A stretch of 63,045 bases of DNA from Jejubacter sp036620675 (GTDB taxonomy: Bacteria > Pseudomonadota > Gammaproteobacteria > Enterobacterales > Enterobacteriaceae). Every line of letters begins with the position of its first letter. Positions within the stretch are counted from its first letter, which is position 1. A program made the translations under genes and the position numbers. The notes beneath the pieces were generated by a model. That model was not told where the DNA came from. It ran no database searches and saw nothing but the letters and a program-made list of their open reading frames with translations. Location: assembly GCA_036620675.1 (NCBI GenBank), contig JAZHEE010000025.1; one strand, written 5' to 3'. Positions 16,834 to 25,681 of this stretch are shown piece after piece.

Positions 16834-17672
16834 TGCCGCGCATCGACGCCCACCACCACTTCTGGCGCTATCGACCCCGGGACTTCCCGTGGATCGAGCC
16901 GCGCATGGCGGCGCTACAGCGCGATTTCGGCCCGCAGCAGCTGCAACCGCTGCTGGAGCAGCACGGCTGCGATGGCGCTATTACAGTACAGGCCCGCCAT
17001 AGCGAACGGGAAAATGCGTGGCTGGTGGAGCAGGCGCGAACGTTGCCTGGCCTGCGCGGCGTGGTGGGCTGGCTGGATGTCAGGGCGGCGACTCTTAGCG
17101 ATAAGCTGGCGCAGTGGGCCCATGAGCCGCTGCTGTGCGGCGTGCGCCACCAGGTGCAGGATGAACCCGATCCTGCCGCCTGGCTGGATGACGGCGCGGT
17201 GAATACGGGCGTTGAACAGGTACAGCGCGCCGGCTATGTCTGGGACTTGCTGGTGACCTGGCGCCATCTGGAGGCCGCGGCCCGCTTCGCTTCGCGGCAT
17301 GATTGCTACTGGCTGGTGCTGGACCACTGCGGCAAGCCGGATATCGCAGCTGGCGCACGGTGCTGGGCGCAGCAAATCGCGCCGTTGGCCGCACAGCCCC
17401 ATGTGATGTGCAAGCTTTCCGGGCTGGTTACCGAGGCGCCCGGTGGGCAGTGGCAGGCAGCGCAACTGCACCCCTTTATCGACGCGGCGCTGGAGGCATT
17501 TGGCCCGCAGCGCCTGCTGTTCGGTTCCGACTGGCCGGTCTGCCTGCTGGCAGCGGAATATGAACAGGTGGTTGCGTTAAACGAGTGGGCGCTGGCCGGG
17601 CTGAGCGCGGCCGAGCGAGCGGATATCACTGGTAATAATGCGACGCGGGTTTACCGACTGACGGAGGTCTGA
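16833..17672 (+). CDS. Amidohydrolase-family lactonase, probable L-fucono-1,5-lactonase
   Basis: This 279-residue TIM-barrel amidohydrolase_2 protein would open the lactone made by the sugar dehydrogenase. It has the N-terminal metal motif H-x-H in RIDAHHHFWRY and the C-terminal catalytic Asp in LLFGSDWPVCLL, with a central His in VLDHCGKPDI. The ATG shares one base with the stop of the preceding dehydratase gene (TGATG), implying translational coupling. Family members hydrolyse sugar lactones or 2-pyrone dicarboxylate; the surrounding genes favour fuconolactone. Confidence 0.75.
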   Translation: MPRIDAHHHFWRYRPRDFPWIEPRMAALQRDFGPQQLQPLLEQHGCDGAITVQARHSERENAWLVEQARTLPGLRGVVGWLDVRAATLSDKLAQWAHEPLLCGVRHQVQDEPDPAAWLDDGAVNTGVEQVQRAGYVWDLLVTWRHLEAAARFASRHDCYWLVLDHCGKPDIAAGARCWAQQIAPLAAQPHVMCKLSGLVTEAPGGQWQAAQLHPFIDAALEAFGPQRLLFGSDWPVCLLAAEYEQVVALNEWALAGLSAAERADITGNNATRVYRLTEV

Positions 17673-17674
17673 GT

Positions 17675-18451
17675 ATGGATCTGTTTCTGCAGGATAAGGT
17701 CGTTATCGTTACCGGCGGCGGTTCCGGCATTGGCGGCGCGATTTCGCAACTGCTGGCGCAGGAGGGGGCGATCCCGGTTATTGTCAGTAATGTCGAACCG
17801 GACGCGCAATTTATGGCGCAGCTGACCCGGCATCAGCCCGACAGCCTGTTTATTCTGGCAGACCTGTGTCAGGAGGCTGCGTGCGACAGCGCCGTGACCC
17901 AAATCCTGACGCGCTTCGGGCGTATCGATGGGTTGGTGAATAACGCAGGCGTCAACGACGGCGTCGGGCTGGAGGCCGGGCGCACTGCTTTTATCGGCTC
18001 CCTGGAGAAGAACCTGGTGCACTACTACCAGATGGCTCATCTGTGCCAGTCGGCGTTGGAACAGGCCAGAGGCGCCATTGTGAATATCGCCTCTAAAACC
18101 GCCCTGAGCGGTCAGGGCGGCACCAGCGGTTACACCGCCGCCAAAGGGGCGATTCTGGCGCTGACCCGGGAGTGGGCGGTATCTCTGCGCCAGAGCGGGG
18201 TGCGGGTGAATGCCGTGGTACCGGCAGAGGTGATGACGCCGCAGTATCAGAGCTGGATCGAGACTTTTGACGATCCGCAGCGTCAGCTGGCGGCCATCAG
18301 TGCCCATATCCCCCTGGGGCAGCGCATGACCACGCCGGAGGAGATCGCCAGCACCGTAGTGTTCCTGTTGTCGGCACGTGCATCGCACACCACCGGTCAG
18401 TGGCTGTCGGTGGATGGCGGCTATCTGCATCTCGACAGGTCGCTGACGTGA
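17675..18451 (+). CDS. Short-chain dehydrogenase, probable L-fucose dehydrogenase
   Basis: This 258-residue SDR has the cofactor motif TGGGSGIG at about residues 12-19, NNAG near 88, and catalytic Ser in NIASKTALS with Tyr/Lys in YTAAKGA. It would oxidise L-fucose at C1 to the lactone, the first committed step. It starts 2 bp after the lactonase gene and its stop overlaps the start of the next gene. It is clearly distinct from the SDR at 13735, as expected for the two different dehydrogenations of the pathway. Assigning which SDR does which step is by resemblance and is less sure than the family assignment. Confidence 0.7.
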   Translation: MDLFLQDKVVIVTGGGSGIGGAISQLLAQEGAIPVIVSNVEPDAQFMAQLTRHQPDSLFILADLCQEAACDSAVTQILTRFGRIDGLVNNAGVNDGVGLEAGRTAFIGSLEKNLVHYYQMAHLCQSALEQARGAIVNIASKTALSGQGGTSGYTAAKGAILALTREWAVSLRQSGVRVNAVVPAEVMTPQYQSWIETFDDPQRQLAAISAHIPLGQRMTTPEEIASTVVFLLSARASHTTGQWLSVDGGYLHLDRSLT

Positions 18452-18768
18452 GCGGGGAACGCAGGCGCTACGGCCAGGCGCTCGATCTGGTGGACTCCCC
18501 GGAACTTATCGCGGAGTACGAAGCGTACCACCGGCAAATCTGGCCAGAGGTGGCGGCGCATCTGCGTGAGCAGGGGGTCGCACAGATGGAGATTTATCGG
18601 CTGGGTACCCGGCTGTTCATGATGATGGAGGTGGATGAGGACTTTGATGAACGGCGTTTTGCGCAGCAGAGCCTGAATCACCAGGTGCCGACTCCCTGGA
18701 CCCCGGAAGGGGAAAAGTGGACGGCGATGACGAAGATATTTTCGTTGCAGGATCAATCCCCCGAGTAA
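18448..18768 (+). CDS. L-rhamnose/L-fucose mutarotase-like protein (RhaM family)
   Basis: This 106-residue ferredoxin-like mutarotase interconverts anomers of a deoxysugar so the dehydrogenase receives the right form. Family features are RYGQALDLVDSPELIAEY, HRQIWPEV with the catalytic-site His, YRLGTRLFMMMEVDEDF, and VPTPWTPEGEKW. The GTG at 18448 overlaps the stop of the preceding dehydrogenase (GTGA) and gives the usual family length; the longer frame from 18400 is entirely inside the upstream gene. It fits as the fifth enzyme of the fucose-type operon. Confidence 0.8.
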   Translation: MSGERRRYGQALDLVDSPELIAEYEAYHRQIWPEVAAHLREQGVAQMEIYRLGTRLFMMMEVDEDFDERRFAQQSLNHQVPTPWTPEGEKWTAMTKIFSLQDQSPE

Positions 18769-18832
18769 CGGCAGGCTGCCGTTCGGGCGTGTCGGGGCAA
18801 TACCACTCTGTACGTCTTGTGAGGATATAATC

Positions 18833-20068
18833 ATGCTGGTAAACGAGAAAACGTCGGCCGCAGGCGCGCCGACGCGTGCGACCACCGGTATGCGCTGGGC
18901 CTTTATGCTGGTCACCAGCCTGTTTTTTATGTGGGGGCTCTCCTACGGCCTGCTGGATGTTCTGAACAAACACTTCCAGGAGACGCTGCACGTCACTAAG
19001 GCCCAGTCCGGGCTGCTCCAGGCCGCTTACTTTGGCGCTTACTTCCTGGTGGCGCTGCCGGCGGGTTACTTTATGGACAGACGCGGCTATAAGGCCGGTA
19101 TTCTGGCGGGGCTTTGCCTGTATGCCCTGGGCGCGCTGCTGTTTGTACCTGCCGCCTCCGTAGGTCACTTCGGGATGTTCCTGTTCGCGCTCTTTGTTAT
19201 CGCCAGCGGTCTGGGTTGCCTGGAAACCGCCGCCAACCCCTATGCCACGGTACTGGGCGATCCCTCCGGGGCCGAACGGCGCCTGAACCTGGCGCAATCC
19301 TTTAACGGTCTGGGACAGTTTATTGGCCCGGTGATCGGCGGCTCGCTGTTTTTTTCCGGCATCCAGAGCTCCGGGGATGAGCAGGGAGCAGTAAAACTGA
19401 CTTACGTCGGGATTGCTGTGGTGGTACTGGGAATTGCGCTGCTGTTCCGGCGAACCTCGCTTCCGGATATCCGCGATGAGCGTGAGGCGCGTGACAGCAC
19501 GGGTGGGCTGTGGTCGCATCGCCATTTTGTCGGTGGCGTGGCGGCGCAGTTCTTCTATGTGGCGGCCCAGGTGGGCGTGGGAGCTTTCTTTATCAACTAT
19601 GCCACCGAGCACTGGCAGGGGGTTACCAGCCGTCAGGCCTCTTATCTGCTGTCGGTGGCGATGATTAGTTTTATGGTCGGGCGCTTTTTCAGTACCTGGC
19701 TGATGGGACGAATTAAGCCCGCCACGCTGCTGGCAACCTATGCCCTGGTGAATATGGTGCTGTGTGGCGTGGTGATGATGGGCATTGACGGCGGCGTTTC
19801 GGTAGTGGCGCTGATCGCCGTGTTCTTTTTTATGTCCACCATGTTTCCCACCATTTTCGCACTGGGGGTGAAAAACATGGGCAGCCATACCCGTCGCGCC
19901 AGTTCATTTATGGTGATGGCGATTGTAGGCGGGGCAGTGATGCCCTGGTGTATGGGGGCGATTGCCGACAGCACCACCACCGCGCTCTCTTACGGGCTGC
20001 CGCTGCTCTGTTTCGCCGTGGTGCTTATCTATGGTCTAAGCCAGCGAGGCCACAGCGTAGCAGGGTAA
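18833..20068 (+). CDS. FucP-type major facilitator sugar:H+ symporter
   Basis: This 411-residue inner-membrane permease has 12 predicted membrane segments. FucP-family hallmarks are FFMWGLSYGLLDVLNKHF in helix 1, QSGLLQAAYFGAYFLVALPAG, the CLETAANPYATVLG motif, and LNLAQSFNGLGQFIGPVIGG. It would import L-fucose or a related 6-deoxysugar. It follows the mutarotase gene by 64 bp, has its own GTGAGGATATA ribosome-binding region, and is the last gene of the operon before a strong terminator. E. coli uses fucPIK for a phosphorylating route; no isomerase or kinase is present here. Confidence 0.85.
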   Translation: MLVNEKTSAAGAPTRATTGMRWAFMLVTSLFFMWGLSYGLLDVLNKHFQETLHVTKAQSGLLQAAYFGAYFLVALPAGYFMDRRGYKAGILAGLCLYALGALLFVPAASVGHFGMFLFALFVIASGLGCLETAANPYATVLGDPSGAERRLNLAQSFNGLGQFIGPVIGGSLFFSGIQSSGDEQGAVKLTYVGIAVVVLGIALLFRRTSLPDIRDEREARDSTGGLWSHRHFVGGVAAQFFYVAAQVGVGAFFINYATEHWQGVTSRQASYLLSVAMISFMVGRFFSTWLMGRIKPATLLATYALVNMVLCGVVMMGIDGGVSVVALIAVFFFMSTMFPTIFALGVKNMGSHTRRASSFMVMAIVGGAVMPWCMGAIADSTTTALSYGLPLLCFAVVLIYGLSQRGHSVAG

Positions 20069-20085
20069 TATGAAGGCTGTATGTG

Positions 20086-20114
20086 CGGGCGGGGGAAACC
20101 CCGCCCGTTTTTTT
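20086..20114 (+). terminator. Intrinsic terminator after the fucose-type operon
   Basis: A 9-bp G+C stem (CGGGCGGGG / CCCCGCCCG) with a GAAA-containing loop is followed directly by seven T residues, 17 bp after the permease stop. It isolates the operon from ompR downstream. Confidence 0.92.
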
Positions 20115-20284
20115 AACTACAATTTTTATGAGGTCACGCCAGAAATAGCGATGGATCGGTAGCATAACCTGCTGTTAAATATGCTTTGTAACAATTTTGC
20201 CTGAAATATATACCAGTTTTAACTGGTGGTAGGCGCCTGCTTTTTTAGAATACTCTGCTACAGAGAGCCTTTGGGAGTTGAACA

Positions 20285-21004
20285 ATGCAAGAGAATTATA
20301 AGATTCTGGTTGTGGATGACGATATGCGTTTGCGGGCACTGCTGGAGCGCTATCTGACCGAGCAGGGCTTCCAGGTTCGCAGTGTGGCTAACGCCGAGCA
20401 GATGGATCGTCTGCTGACCCGTGAATCATTCCACCTGATGGTGCTGGATCTGATGCTGCCCGGCGAGGACGGCCTTTCTATCTGCCGGCGTCTGCGTAGC
20501 CAGAGCAACCCGATGCCGATCATTATGGTCACCGCCAAGGGTGAAGAGGTTGACCGCATTGTGGGGCTGGAGATCGGTGCCGATGACTATATCCCCAAAC
20601 CTTTTAATCCCCGCGAGCTGCTGGCCCGTATTCGTGCCGTACTGCGCCGTCAGGCCAATGAGCTGCCGGGCGCGCCTTCTCAGGAAGAAGCGGTTATCTC
20701 CTTTGGCAAGTTCCGCCTTAATCTGGGGACTCGCGAAATGTTCCGCGAAGATGAGCCGATGCCGCTGACCAGTGGTGAATTCGCAGTACTGAAAGCGCTG
20801 GTCAGCCATCCACGCGAGCCGCTGTCCCGCGACAAGCTGATGAACCTGGCCCGCGGTCGCGAATACAGTGCGATGGAACGCTCCATCGATGTCCAGATCT
20901 CCCGCCTGCGCCGCATGGTGGAAGAAGATCCCGCTCACCCACGCTATATCCAGACCGTATGGGGACTGGGCTACGTCTTTGTACCGGACGGCTCTAAAGC
21001 ATGA
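20285..21004 (+). CDS. ompR: OmpR, osmoregulation response regulator
   Basis: This 239-residue cytoplasmic response regulator controls porin genes and many envelope genes. The receiver domain carries acidic residues D11-D12 and the phosphorylation site Asp55 (LMVLDLMLPGEDG). The C-terminal winged helix (about 135-235) contains LTSGEFAVLKALVSHP and SIDVQISRLRRMVEEDP. Its sequence is almost that of E. coli. It begins after GGGAGTTGAACA. Upstream 20115-20284 is A+T-rich non-coding leader with a likely promoter. Its stop overlaps the envZ start by 4 bp. Confidence 0.99.
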   Translation: MQENYKILVVDDDMRLRALLERYLTEQGFQVRSVANAEQMDRLLTRESFHLMVLDLMLPGEDGLSICRRLRSQSNPMPIIMVTAKGEEVDRIVGLEIGADDYIPKPFNPRELLARIRAVLRRQANELPGAPSQEEAVISFGKFRLNLGTREMFREDEPMPLTSGEFAVLKALVSHPREPLSRDKLMNLARGREYSAMERSIDVQISRLRRMVEEDPAHPRYIQTVWGLGYVFVPDGSKA

Positions 21005-22353
21005 GGCGACTGCGCTTCTCGCCACGAAGTTCATTCGCCCGTACCCTACTTTTGATCGTCACCCTGCTGTTTGTCAGCCTGGTGACGACCTATCTGGTGG
21101 TGCTGAACTTCGCCATCCTTCCCAGTTTGCAGCAGTTTAATAAGGTTCTCGCTTACGAAGTGCGTATGCTGATGACCGATAAGCTGCAACTGGAGGATGG
21201 GACTCAACTGGTGGTGCCGCCGGCTTTTCGGCGTGAGATTTACCGGGAACTGGGGATCTCGCTCTACTCTAATGAGGCGGCCGAGGAAGCGGGACTGCGC
21301 TGGGCGCAGCACTATGAGTTTCTGAGTCATCAGATGGCGCAGCAGCTGGGTGGCCCCACCGAGGTGCGGGTCGAGGTCAATAAAAGCTCGCCGGTGGTGT
21401 GGCTCAAGACATGGCTGTCGCCCAATATCTGGGTGCGGGTACCGCTGACCGAGATTCATCAGGGCGATTTTTCGCCGCTGTTCCGCTATACCCTGGCGAT
21501 TATGCTGCTGGCGATTGGCGGCGCATGGCTATTTATTCGTATTCAGAACCGGCCGCTGGTGGAGCTGGAGCACGCCGCTATGCAGGTGGGGCGGGGAATT
21601 ATTCCGCCGCCGCTACGGGAATACGGCGCCTCTGAGGTGCGCTCCGTCACCCGGGCCTTTAACCATATGGCTGCCGGGGTCAAACAGCTGGCGGACGATC
21701 GAACCCTGTTGATGGCCGGGGTCAGTCACGACCTGCGAACGCCCCTGACCCGAATTCGTCTGGCGACAGAGATGATGGGCGAGCAGGATGGCTATCTGGC
21801 GGAATCGATCAATAAAGATATCGAAGAGTGCAACGCCATCATCGAGCAGTTCATCGACTTTCTGCGCACCGGGCAGGAGGTATCGCTGGAAGACGCCGAT
21901 CTGAACGCGGTGCTGGGCGAAGTGGTCGCCTCTGAGAGCGGCTATGAGCGCGAGATTGAAACCGCGCTGAAGCCCGGTGAGATCCCACTGCATATCCATC
22001 CGCTGTCGATTAAGCGCGCGGCGGTCAATATGGTGGTGAACGCCGCCCGCTACGGTAACGGCTGGATTCGGGTTTCCAGCGGCACCGAGCTGAATCGCGC
22101 CTGGTTCCAGGTGGAGGATGACGGGCCGGGCATAAAGCCGGAACAGCTTAATCAGTTGCTACAGCCGTTCGTGCGCGGCGACAGCGCGCGCAGTACCAGC
22201 GGCACCGGGCTGGGGCTGGCCATCGTTCAGCGTATTGTCAACAACCATAACGGTACTCTGGATATTGGTACCAGCGAACGCGGCGGGCTGCGCATTCGCG
22301 CCTGGTTGCCGATGCCGTTGACAAACAGCCACCCGTATCCGAAAGGGGAATAA
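21001..22353 (+). CDS. envZ: EnvZ, osmosensing histidine kinase
   Basis: This 450-residue inner-membrane sensor kinase and phosphatase acts on OmpR. It has TM1 at about residues 16-40, a periplasmic region of some 115 residues, TM2 at about 162-180 (YTLAIMLLAIGGAWLFI), a HAMP linker, the DHp helix with the phosphorylated His in AGVSHDLRTPLTRIRL, and a catalytic domain with N (MVVNAARYG), G1 (DDGPGIKP) and G2 (GTGLGLAIV) boxes. The ATGA overlap with ompR indicates translational coupling. The adjoining terminator separates it from convergent pckA. Confidence 0.98.
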   Translation: MRRLRFSPRSSFARTLLLIVTLLFVSLVTTYLVVLNFAILPSLQQFNKVLAYEVRMLMTDKLQLEDGTQLVVPPAFRREIYRELGISLYSNEAAEEAGLRWAQHYEFLSHQMAQQLGGPTEVRVEVNKSSPVVWLKTWLSPNIWVRVPLTEIHQGDFSPLFRYTLAIMLLAIGGAWLFIRIQNRPLVELEHAAMQVGRGIIPPPLREYGASEVRSVTRAFNHMAAGVKQLADDRTLLMAGVSHDLRTPLTRIRLATEMMGEQDGYLAESINKDIEECNAIIEQFIDFLRTGQEVSLEDADLNAVLGEVVASESGYEREIETALKPGEIPLHIHPLSIKRAAVNMVVNAARYGNGWIRVSSGTELNRAWFQVEDDGPGIKPEQLNQLLQPFVRGDSARSTSGTGLGLAIVQRIVNNHNGTLDIGTSERGGLRIRAWLPMPLTNSHPYPKGE

Positions 22354-22365
22354 TAATCCCGTCTA

Positions 22366-22400
22366 TAAAAAAACGGTCGCCCGGGCGACCGTTTTTTTTA
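22366..22400. terminator. Bidirectional terminator between envZ and pckA
   Basis: A perfect palindrome ACGGTCGCCCGGGCGACCGT (22373-22392) is flanked by A7 on the left and T8 on the right, so it can end both the rightward ompR-envZ transcript and the leftward pckA transcript. Confidence 0.93.
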
Positions 22401-22415
22401 CCCTGAAGCAGTGAA

Positions 22416-24035
22416 TTACAGCTGCGGGCCGGCGCTAACCAGTTCGGCGCCTGCGGGGGTATCGGTGTATTTATCGAAGTTATTGATAAACAGCTGCGCC
22501 AGCTGGGTGGCTTTTTCCTGCCAGGCTTCCTGAGAGCTCCAGGTGTTGCGCGGATCGAGGATCTCCGGATTCACGCCCGGCAGAGCCATAGGGACGCCTA
22601 AATTGAACAGCGGCAGGGTGAAGGTTTCGGCATCGTCCAGAGAGCCATTAAGGATGGCGTCGATGATGGCGCGGGTATCCTTGATGGAGATGCGCTTGCC
22701 GGTTCCGTTCCAGCCGGTATTCACCAGATAAGCCTGGGCGCCCGCCGCCTGCATTCGTTTGACCAGCACTTCAGAATACTGGGTCGGGTGCAGGGTCAGG
22801 AAGGCGGCGCCGAAGCAAGCGGAGAAGGTTGGGGTCGGTTCGTTAACGCCGCGCTCGGTTCCGGCCAGCTTGGCGGTGAAGCCGGACAGGAAGTGATACT
22901 GGGTCTGGCTGGCGGTCAGACGCGAAACTGGAGGCAGTACGCCGAAGGCATCGGCAGTCAGGAAGATAACTTTGGTGGCGTGGCCCGCTTTCGATACCGG
23001 CTTAACGATATTGTCGATATGGTAGATAGGGTAGGAAACGCGGGTATTTTCGGTTTTTGAGGCGTCGTCGAAATCGATGGAACCATCGTCGCGCACGGCC
23101 ACGTTTTCCAGCAGAGCGTCGCGGCGGATCGCGTGGTAGATATCCGGCTCGGCCTCTTCCGACAGGCGGATGGTCTTGGCGTAGCAGCCGCCTTCGAAGT
23201 TAAAGACGCCATCGTCATCCCAGCCGTGCTCGTCATCGCCGATCAGACGGCGGTTGGGATCGGTGGACAGAGTAGTTTTTCCTGTGCCGGAAAGGCCGAA
23301 GAAGACCGCCACATCGCCCTTTTCGCCCACGTTGGCGGAACAGTGCATCGAAGCGATGCCGCGCAGCGGCAGCAGGTAGTTCATGATGGCGAACATCCCT
23401 TTCTTCATTTCGCCGCCGTACCAGGTGCCGCCGATCAGCTGCATGCGTTCGGTCAGGTTAAAGGCGACGAAGTTTTCCGAGTTCAGCCCCTGTTCCTGCC
23501 ACTGCGGGTTGGTGCATTTCGCCCCGTTCATCACGATAAAGTCCGGCGTAAAGCCCGCCAGCTCTTCGTCGCCTGGGCGAATAAACATGTTTTTCACGAA
23601 GTGAGCCTGCCAGGCAACTTCGGTAATAAAGCGCACGGAAAGCCGGGTATCGGGGTTGGCGCCGCAGTAAGCGTCCACCACAAACAGTCGTTTGCCGGAA
23701 AGCTCGTTGGTGACCAGCCCTTTCAGGTGCTGCCAGGTTTCCTGGGTGAGCGGCTTATTATCGTTTTTGCTTTTGGCGTTATCGTTCCACCACAGGGTGT
23801 CACGGGTGGTGTCGTCGCGGACGATATATTTATCTTTCGGAGAACGACCGGTAAAGATACCGGTATCGACAGCGACGGCGCCAAGGTTGGTCAGAGTTCC
23901 ACGCTCATAACCCTCCAGGCTCGGGTCGAGCTCTTCTTGATAGAGGGTATCGTAATCGGGGTTATGGACGATCTCGGTCACATCAACAATACCGTATTGA
24001 GCGAGATCCTTTGGGGTTATGCCATTAGCGCCCAT
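22416..24035 (-). CDS. pckA: Phosphoenolpyruvate carboxykinase (ATP)
   Basis: This 539-residue cytoplasmic enzyme converts oxaloacetate and ATP to phosphoenolpyruvate, the entry step of gluconeogenesis. It has the kinase P-loop GLSGTGKTTLS (about residues 247-257), the second metal site LIGDDEHGWDDDGVFN, the signature FNFEGGCYAKTI, and NTGWNGTGKRISI. Length and sequence match E. coli Pck apart from the N-terminal dozen residues. A perfect CRP-type site lies about 120 bp upstream, consistent with catabolite-controlled expression. It is convergent with envZ. Confidence 0.98.
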   Translation of the reverse strand: MGANGITPKDLAQYGIVDVTEIVHNPDYDTLYQEELDPSLEGYERGTLTNLGAVAVDTGIFTGRSPKDKYIVRDDTTRDTLWWNDNAKSKNDNKPLTQETWQHLKGLVTNELSGKRLFVVDAYCGANPDTRLSVRFITEVAWQAHFVKNMFIRPGDEELAGFTPDFIVMNGAKCTNPQWQEQGLNSENFVAFNLTERMQLIGGTWYGGEMKKGMFAIMNYLLPLRGIASMHCSANVGEKGDVAVFFGLSGTGKTTLSTDPNRRLIGDDEHGWDDDGVFNFEGGCYAKTIRLSEEAEPDIYHAIRRDALLENVAVRDDGSIDFDDASKTENTRVSYPIYHIDNIVKPVSKAGHATKVIFLTADAFGVLPPVSRLTASQTQYHFLSGFTAKLAGTERGVNEPTPTFSACFGAAFLTLHPTQYSEVLVKRMQAAGAQAYLVNTGWNGTGKRISIKDTRAIIDAILNGSLDDAETFTLPLFNLGVPMALPGVNPEILDPRNTWSSQEAWQEKATQLAQLFINNFDKYTDTPAGAELVSAGPQL

Positions 24036-24152
24036 TTCACTACTCCTTAGCTAACTTATACTGCCTGAGATTGTAGGGGTGTTTCGAGGTTGTTAACCGC
24101 GACCGGAATCATAGATTTGTGAATCTGCACAAACCAGCGCCGGGGAAAACGC

Positions 24153-24168
24153 TGTGAGGCCCGTCACA
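24153..24168 (-). promoter_or_regulatory. CRP-binding site upstream of pckA
   Basis: TGTGAGGCCCGTCACA is an exact TGTGA-N6-TCACA match, centred about 125 bp before the pckA start codon. cAMP-CRP activation of gluconeogenic genes is established in enterobacteria. The rest of the 342-bp gap between hslO and pckA is non-coding and A+T-rich towards 24210-24310. Confidence 0.75.
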
Positions 24169-24336
24169 GTCCGCCCGAGAGTATGCCAGCATTTTACGCG
24201 GTGTCGGTGAAAATATTCTGAATATGTTAAAAAAATGTGCAGTTTTGGGGCGGTTTGTGAGTGTAAACGCTTTCTCAGGAAAATGTATGAAACGTAGCCT
24301 GATATCAGGGAATGGTTATGGGAGTTAACGGGTTGA

Positions 24337-24362
24337 CCCCCTCTCCCTGGAGGAAGAGGGGG
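24337..24362. repeat. CCCTCTCCC-type intergenic hairpin
   Basis: Stem CCCCCTCT / AGAGGGGG with a loop, 15 bp beyond the hslO stop codon. Similar CCCTCTCCC/GGGAGAGGG inverted units stand after trpS (42322) and at the feoC end (78-98), so this is a dispersed repeat used at gene ends in this genome. No T-run follows on the hslO strand. Confidence 0.5.
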
Positions 24363-24377
24363 GAATTCGCAGGAAGC

Positions 24378-25256
24378 TTAGTGCAGCTGATGTCCGGCAT
24401 CGGGAGCGTTCGCACGCAGATCGGCTATCTGCTCCGGCGTAAAGATGTAATGGCTGCCGCAGTAGTCGCAGTGAATATCTATCTCGCCATCCTCTTCAAT
24501 GATGCCGTTAAGCTCATCGGCTGGCAGGGTTTTTAGCGCGTCTGCGCAGCGCTCGCGCGAGCAGGTGCACTTAAAGGACACCGGCTGCGGATCGTAAAGC
24601 TCTACCTCTTCCTCATGATACAGGCGCCACAGCACCTCCTGGGCTGGCAGGGTCAGCAGTTCGTCGACGCGAAGAGTTTCGGTCAGCGTCGCCAGGTGAT
24701 GGAAATCGTCATCCTGGGATTCCTGGGCTGGCAGCACCTGTAACAGCATACCGCCGGCGGCCGGTTTGCCTTCGGCCTCGCCGGTGAAGATAAACAGACG
24801 AGTCCGCAACTGTTCTGAACGCTGGAAGTAGTCTTCCAGACAGGCCGCCAGGGTATCGCCTTCCAGACCGACCACGCCCTGATAGCGCTCGCCCTCGCTC
24901 GGAGTGATGGTAATCACCAGATAGCCGTTGCCGACCAGCGTTTTCAGGGTGGCGTTCTCCGGGATTTCGCCCTGAACTCGCGCTACGCCGCGCATCTGCT
25001 GCTGGTTATTGCCGTTGATCACCGCCAGGTTCATCGGGCCGTCGCCCTGCAGCTGAACGGTGATATCGCCGGTGAACTTCAGCGTGGCGGTCAGCAGACT
25101 GGTCGCCACCAGCAGTTCGCCAAGAATGTTCTTCACCGGCTGGGGATAGTCGTGGTTTTCCAGGATCTGCTGCCAGGTTTCAGAAACCGTCACCAGCTCG
25201 CCGCGTACGGCATAGTTCTGGAACAGATAGCGGTGTAATTGGTCGTGTTGGGACAT
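24378..25256 (-). CDS. hslO: Hsp33 redox-regulated chaperone
   Basis: This 292-residue cytoplasmic holdase chaperone is switched on by oxidation and unfolding. The N-terminal core domain (1-180) begins MSQHDQLHRYLFQNYAVRG. The C-terminal zinc redox switch has the four cysteines in KCTCSRERC (C-x-C) and HCDYCGSHY (C-x2-C). Start and length agree with E. coli HslO. It follows hslR by 23 bp and is the last gene of the igaA-yrfG-hslR-hslO series. Confidence 0.98.
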   Translation of the reverse strand: MSQHDQLHRYLFQNYAVRGELVTVSETWQQILENHDYPQPVKNILGELLVATSLLTATLKFTGDITVQLQGDGPMNLAVINGNNQQQMRGVARVQGEIPENATLKTLVGNGYLVITITPSEGERYQGVVGLEGDTLAACLEDYFQRSEQLRTRLFIFTGEAEGKPAAGGMLLQVLPAQESQDDDFHHLATLTETLRVDELLTLPAQEVLWRLYHEEEVELYDPQPVSFKCTCSRERCADALKTLPADELNGIIEEDGEIDIHCDYCGSHYIFTPEQIADLRANAPDAGHQLH

Positions 25257-25279
25257 AACTTCTCTCTCCGGGGCGAGGC

Positions 25280-25681
25280 TCAGTCGGCATCGCCATATTT
25301 AAATTTCATCAGGTCGCGGCGCTCTTTTTTATCCGGACGGCGATCCGGATGCGGCATCGACAGGGCATTCATTTTGCGCGCCAGTGCCATTTTCTCTCGC
25401 TTGCTGAGACTTTCCTGCGTCTCTTCATAGAGCAGTGCTGCAACGCTCGCCGGGCCGCGTTGGCTGCTGATGCCTTTGATCAACACTTCGCGTTCATCAT
25501 TGCCCTGGCGCAGCGTCAGCCGCGCGTTCAGTTCTACGATCTTTCCGGGTTTACTGCGTTGCCCGTTATAGTGCACTTTCCCGCCTTCAATCATTTCGCG
25601 GGCGAGGGCGCGGGTTTTGTAAAAACGGGCCGCCCAGAGCCATTTATCGAGGCGAACCTCGTCTGTCTGCTTCTCTTTCAT
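25280..25681 (-). CDS. hslR: Hsp15, S4-domain ribosome-associated heat-shock protein
   Basis: This 133-residue RNA-binding protein recycles stalled free 50S subunits that carry nascent chains. The S4 domain occupies about residues 9-70 (VRLDKWLWAARFYKTRALAR, EMIEGGKVHYNGQRSKPG). A basic, lysine- and arginine-rich C-terminal helix follows (PDRRPDKKERRDLMKFKYG). Its start overlaps the stop of yrfG by 4 bp, so the two are translationally coupled. Confidence 0.97.
   Translation of the reverse strand: MKEKQTDEVRLDKWLWAARFYKTRALAREMIEGGKVHYNGQRSKPGKIVELNARLTLRQGNDEREVLIKGISSQRGPASVAALLYEETQESLSKREKMALARKMNALSMPHPDRRPDKKERRDLMKFKYGDAD

Noticed and set aside
18617..19888. A 423-residue open frame on the minus strand
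   Set aside because: It lies entirely antisense to the FucP-type permease and overlaps the mutarotase end. Its translation is rich in His, Gln and Arg with no domain, as expected for a shadow of a high-G+C gene.
23133..24050. A 305-residue plus-strand frame
   Set aside because: It is antisense to pckA, whose identity is certain. The product has no recognisable motif.
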